This document shows positions 34,756 through 36,140 of a stretch of DNA of 36,140 bases, piece by piece. Every line of letters starts with the position of its first letter. The first letter of the stretch is position 1. Origin of the DNA: Acidimicrobiaceae bacterium (GTDB lineage: Bacteria; Actinomycetota; Acidimicrobiia; Acidimicrobiales; RAAP-2); contig CANFJV010000001.1 in NCBI GenBank assembly GCA_947447225.1, positions 65,471 through 101,610 of the forward strand, read 5' to 3'. The position numbers and the translations under genes were made by a program. The notes under the pieces are model-generated. The model worked only from the letters and a program-made list of their open reading frames with translations. It was not told the DNA's origin and made no database searches.

Positions 34756-35583
34756 ATGTCGAACAATCGAACACCATCTGCCGCCAGCACGCCGGTTCTT
34801 GTATCGGCGATGGTTGGCTTTTCCCTCTGGGGAGTTGGTTGGCTACTTCTCATTGTCGATCGAATGTCCCACCTTGGCTGGGGGCTCGAAGTAGCCGGGC
34901 CACTCCTTGTTGCGTTTGCCATCATTGGCTTTACTGAGCATCTGGTCCGTCGCATTGGGAAGCCCGCCGTCGCCTTTGCAGCGGTTGGCGCCCTTGTCGG
35001 AGCAATTTCGACGCTCCCCTATGCCATTTCCCCATCAAATCTCTCAAGCGTCAGCGGACTTCGCTTTGGCTACTGTGCCTATGGGATTGGACTTCTCTGC
35101 GGGTTTGTCGCGCTGTCATTTGTCGCTGTTGCCCTCGGCAAGCAACTCCTTGCCGCAGACAAGTTGTGCCCGGCCGGTTGCGCCTGTGGCGAGCGGATCC
35201 ATGCCTCAATCGGCTCGACCTCTCTTGCCGCCGTCGGGTTTCTCATCTGGGGACTTGGATTTCTCGATCTCTATGATCTGCCGAATGGATCCAGCTACGG
35301 ATGGATCTTGGCAACGGTTGGCACCGCAATGGTCACCATTGCCCTTGCGAACCATGTCCTACACCTCACAGGTCGATTCGGCGCACTAGCGGCCTGGATT
35401 GGAATTGGGAGTGCTGCAATTTGGTCAGTGGGTTACTTACTCGAAGCCATTAATCCAACCGCCGGGTTCCAATCATCGTGGTACTCAGACCTCTTTGGCT
35501 GCTACGGAGCAGGGCACTTGCTGAGCGCCCTCAGTATTGCGCTGGTGCTCGCCCACAAGGCAAAGACTTCACGCGTCGCCTGA
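34756..35583 (+). CDS. Multi-pass membrane protein of unknown function
   Basis: A 275-residue protein with about seven to eight hydrophobic segments, starting MSNNRTPSAASTP. Two similar halves each open with an F-x-I/L-W-G-x-G-x-L motif (FSLWGVGWLL near residue 22 and FLIWGLGFLD near 175), suggesting an internal duplication. A Cys cluster KLCPAGCACGE lies in the loop between halves. I do not recognise a family. ATG 34756 is preferred over 34729 since it follows a purine-rich AAGAAAGTGAG. The GT87 stop is 128 bases upstream. Confidence 0.6.
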   Translation: MSNNRTPSAASTPVLVSAMVGFSLWGVGWLLLIVDRMSHLGWGLEVAGPLLVAFAIIGFTEHLVRRIGKPAVAFAAVGALVGAISTLPYAISPSNLSSVSGLRFGYCAYGIGLLCGFVALSFVAVALGKQLLAADKLCPAGCACGERIHASIGSTSLAAVGFLIWGLGFLDLYDLPNGSSYGWILATVGTAMVTIALANHVLHLTGRFGALAAWIGIGSAAIWSVGYLLEAINPTAGFQSSWYSDLFGCYGAGHLLSALSIALVLAHKAKTSRVA

Positions 35584-35932
35584 GATCTCAGTCACGGCAA
35601 CCACCACTCGAATAGATCTTCTGGAGATCGACGCCGCACTTCGTTGCCACTCGTGCCCAATTGCTTGCGCGCACTGGCGCCATCACCATGGTGGCTGCTT
35701 TGTTCGTCAACCTCCCGAGTTGACCGCGAAGCGTCCAGACCAAGCGGAAAGCTTGTGCCTATTGCTCAGGTCGGCAACGCCTCGACTGCGGGCTTCTTCG
35801 TTGGTTGTTGTTTCCCAGGGCGCCAGCGCTGGCCAAATGAGTAACAAAACCCAGTGAAGGTCAGAGCCTCCAACTTTCCCAGTGCGATTCATTCCAAGGA
35901 CGAATGGCGAAATCAAGGATGAAAACCTTGCG
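35584..35932. other. Poorly coding stretch before the right-edge remnant
   Basis: Open frames exist on both strands but none gives a recognisable protein, a ribosome site and normal codon use together. The + strand frames are Ser/Arg/Cys-rich and read as shadows. Sequence composition is less regular than in the rest of the window, which fits decayed DNA beside the pseudogene that follows. Confidence 0.4.
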
Positions 35933-36139
35933 TTAGCGCCCAAGCCCGAAATCTTTGTTGACACCCCTTGACTCGAGAAGTTCACGCAAGAGAAATTCAA
36001 CACGCGGAAGAATGAGTCGCTGAGGGTAGTACTGCTCAAGGAGATCGAGTCCCTCAACAACGGTCGTGAAGCCACACAAGTTCTAGAGGAACTTGATGTC
36101 ATCAAGGTCGCACTCAACTCTCGAAGCAAGAAGTTTCAT
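35933..36139 (-). pseudogene. Leftward gene remnant with in-frame amber stop (DUF6036/nucleotidyltransferase-like C-terminus)
   Basis: Read leftward, the frame gives MKLLASRVECDLDDIKFL, then TAG at 36085-36083, and continues in the same frame as NLCGFTTVVEGLDLLEQYYP, QRLILPRVEFLLRELLESRG and a TAA at 35935-35933. The pattern K-L-L-A-S-R...D-L-D-D-I-K-F-L...YYP...R-V-x-F-L-L-x-E-L is that of the C-terminal part of DUF6036/AbiEii-type nucleotidyltransferase proteins (from memory). Continuity across the TAG in one frame, with conserved spacing, argues for a disrupted gene and not chance. The 5' part lies beyond the window, so an unbroken upstream portion cannot be judged. Confidence 0.6.
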
Positions 36140-36140
36140 C

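Noticed and set aside
35707-36129. Leftward 140-residue open frame at the right edge
   Set aside because: It is Ser/Leu/Arg-rich without family features and overlaps, in another frame, the pseudogene frame that does show conserved sequence.

Overview
The window reads as a chromosomal segment of a moderately high-GC actinobacterium. Acidimicrobiia (the Ilumatobacter-type aquatic lineage) fits best, but this is an inference from gene content, GTG/TTG starts, Thr-rich 'TTTTTTVP'-type linkers, a scattered SUF system and KstR-like operators. No rRNA, tRNA, insertion sequence or CRISPR array was seen. Nearly all sequence is coding, in short operons on both strands.

Layout. Positions 1-32 hold the first codons of a leftward acyl-CoA dehydrogenase. 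165-3295 is a rightward run: metallo-beta-lactamase-fold hydrolase, then sufC, sufS and sufU. 3358-5727 holds a membrane-anchored pentapeptide-repeat protein and a divergent PrsW-type intramembrane protease. 5745-8060 is a leftward operon sufD - Rieske ferredoxin - second sufC. The last SUF gene, sufB (10653-12053, leftward), is cut off from sufD by a dienoyl-CoA isomerase-like crotonase, a small Cys-rich protein and an LtrA-family membrane protein. Together the SUF genes encode a full Fe-S scaffold (SufB, SufD, SufC) plus sulfur donor (SufS, SufU), with SufC present twice.

12173-16686 carries an oligopeptidase B-like peptidase, a RodZ-C-terminal-like membrane protein, a flavin reductase and an epoxide-hydrolase-like protein. 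16691-18510 is a leftward operon (DUF6941-like protein, MaoC hydratase, MutY). Rightward from 18558 follow a methyltransferase and a large acyl-CoA dehydrogenase that resembles (2S)-methylsuccinyl-CoA dehydrogenase; with the MaoC protein this suggests part of the ethylmalonyl-CoA pathway. A secreted NlpC/P60 hydrolase with a structured leader and a degenerate Lgt-like protein come next.

22972-28723 is a fatty-acid/sterol-type CoA catabolism region: SDR, acyl-CoA ligase, SRPBCC protein, thioesterase, enoyl-CoA hydratase and thiolase. Both promoter regions in it carry KstR-like palindromes (TAGAACCTGTTCTA at 23941 and an 18-bp palindrome at 28754), so the two units are probably one regulon for sterol or related lipid degradation. 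This is the strongest regulatory signal in the window.

28849-35583 holds a secreted beta-propeller-like protein, a VWA protein, a proline iminopeptidase-like hydrolase, an unknown protein with an EthD-like motif, a GT87 mannosyltransferase-like membrane protein and an unknown multi-pass membrane protein. The right end (35584-36140) is poorly coding and contains a leftward gene remnant with an in-frame amber stop.
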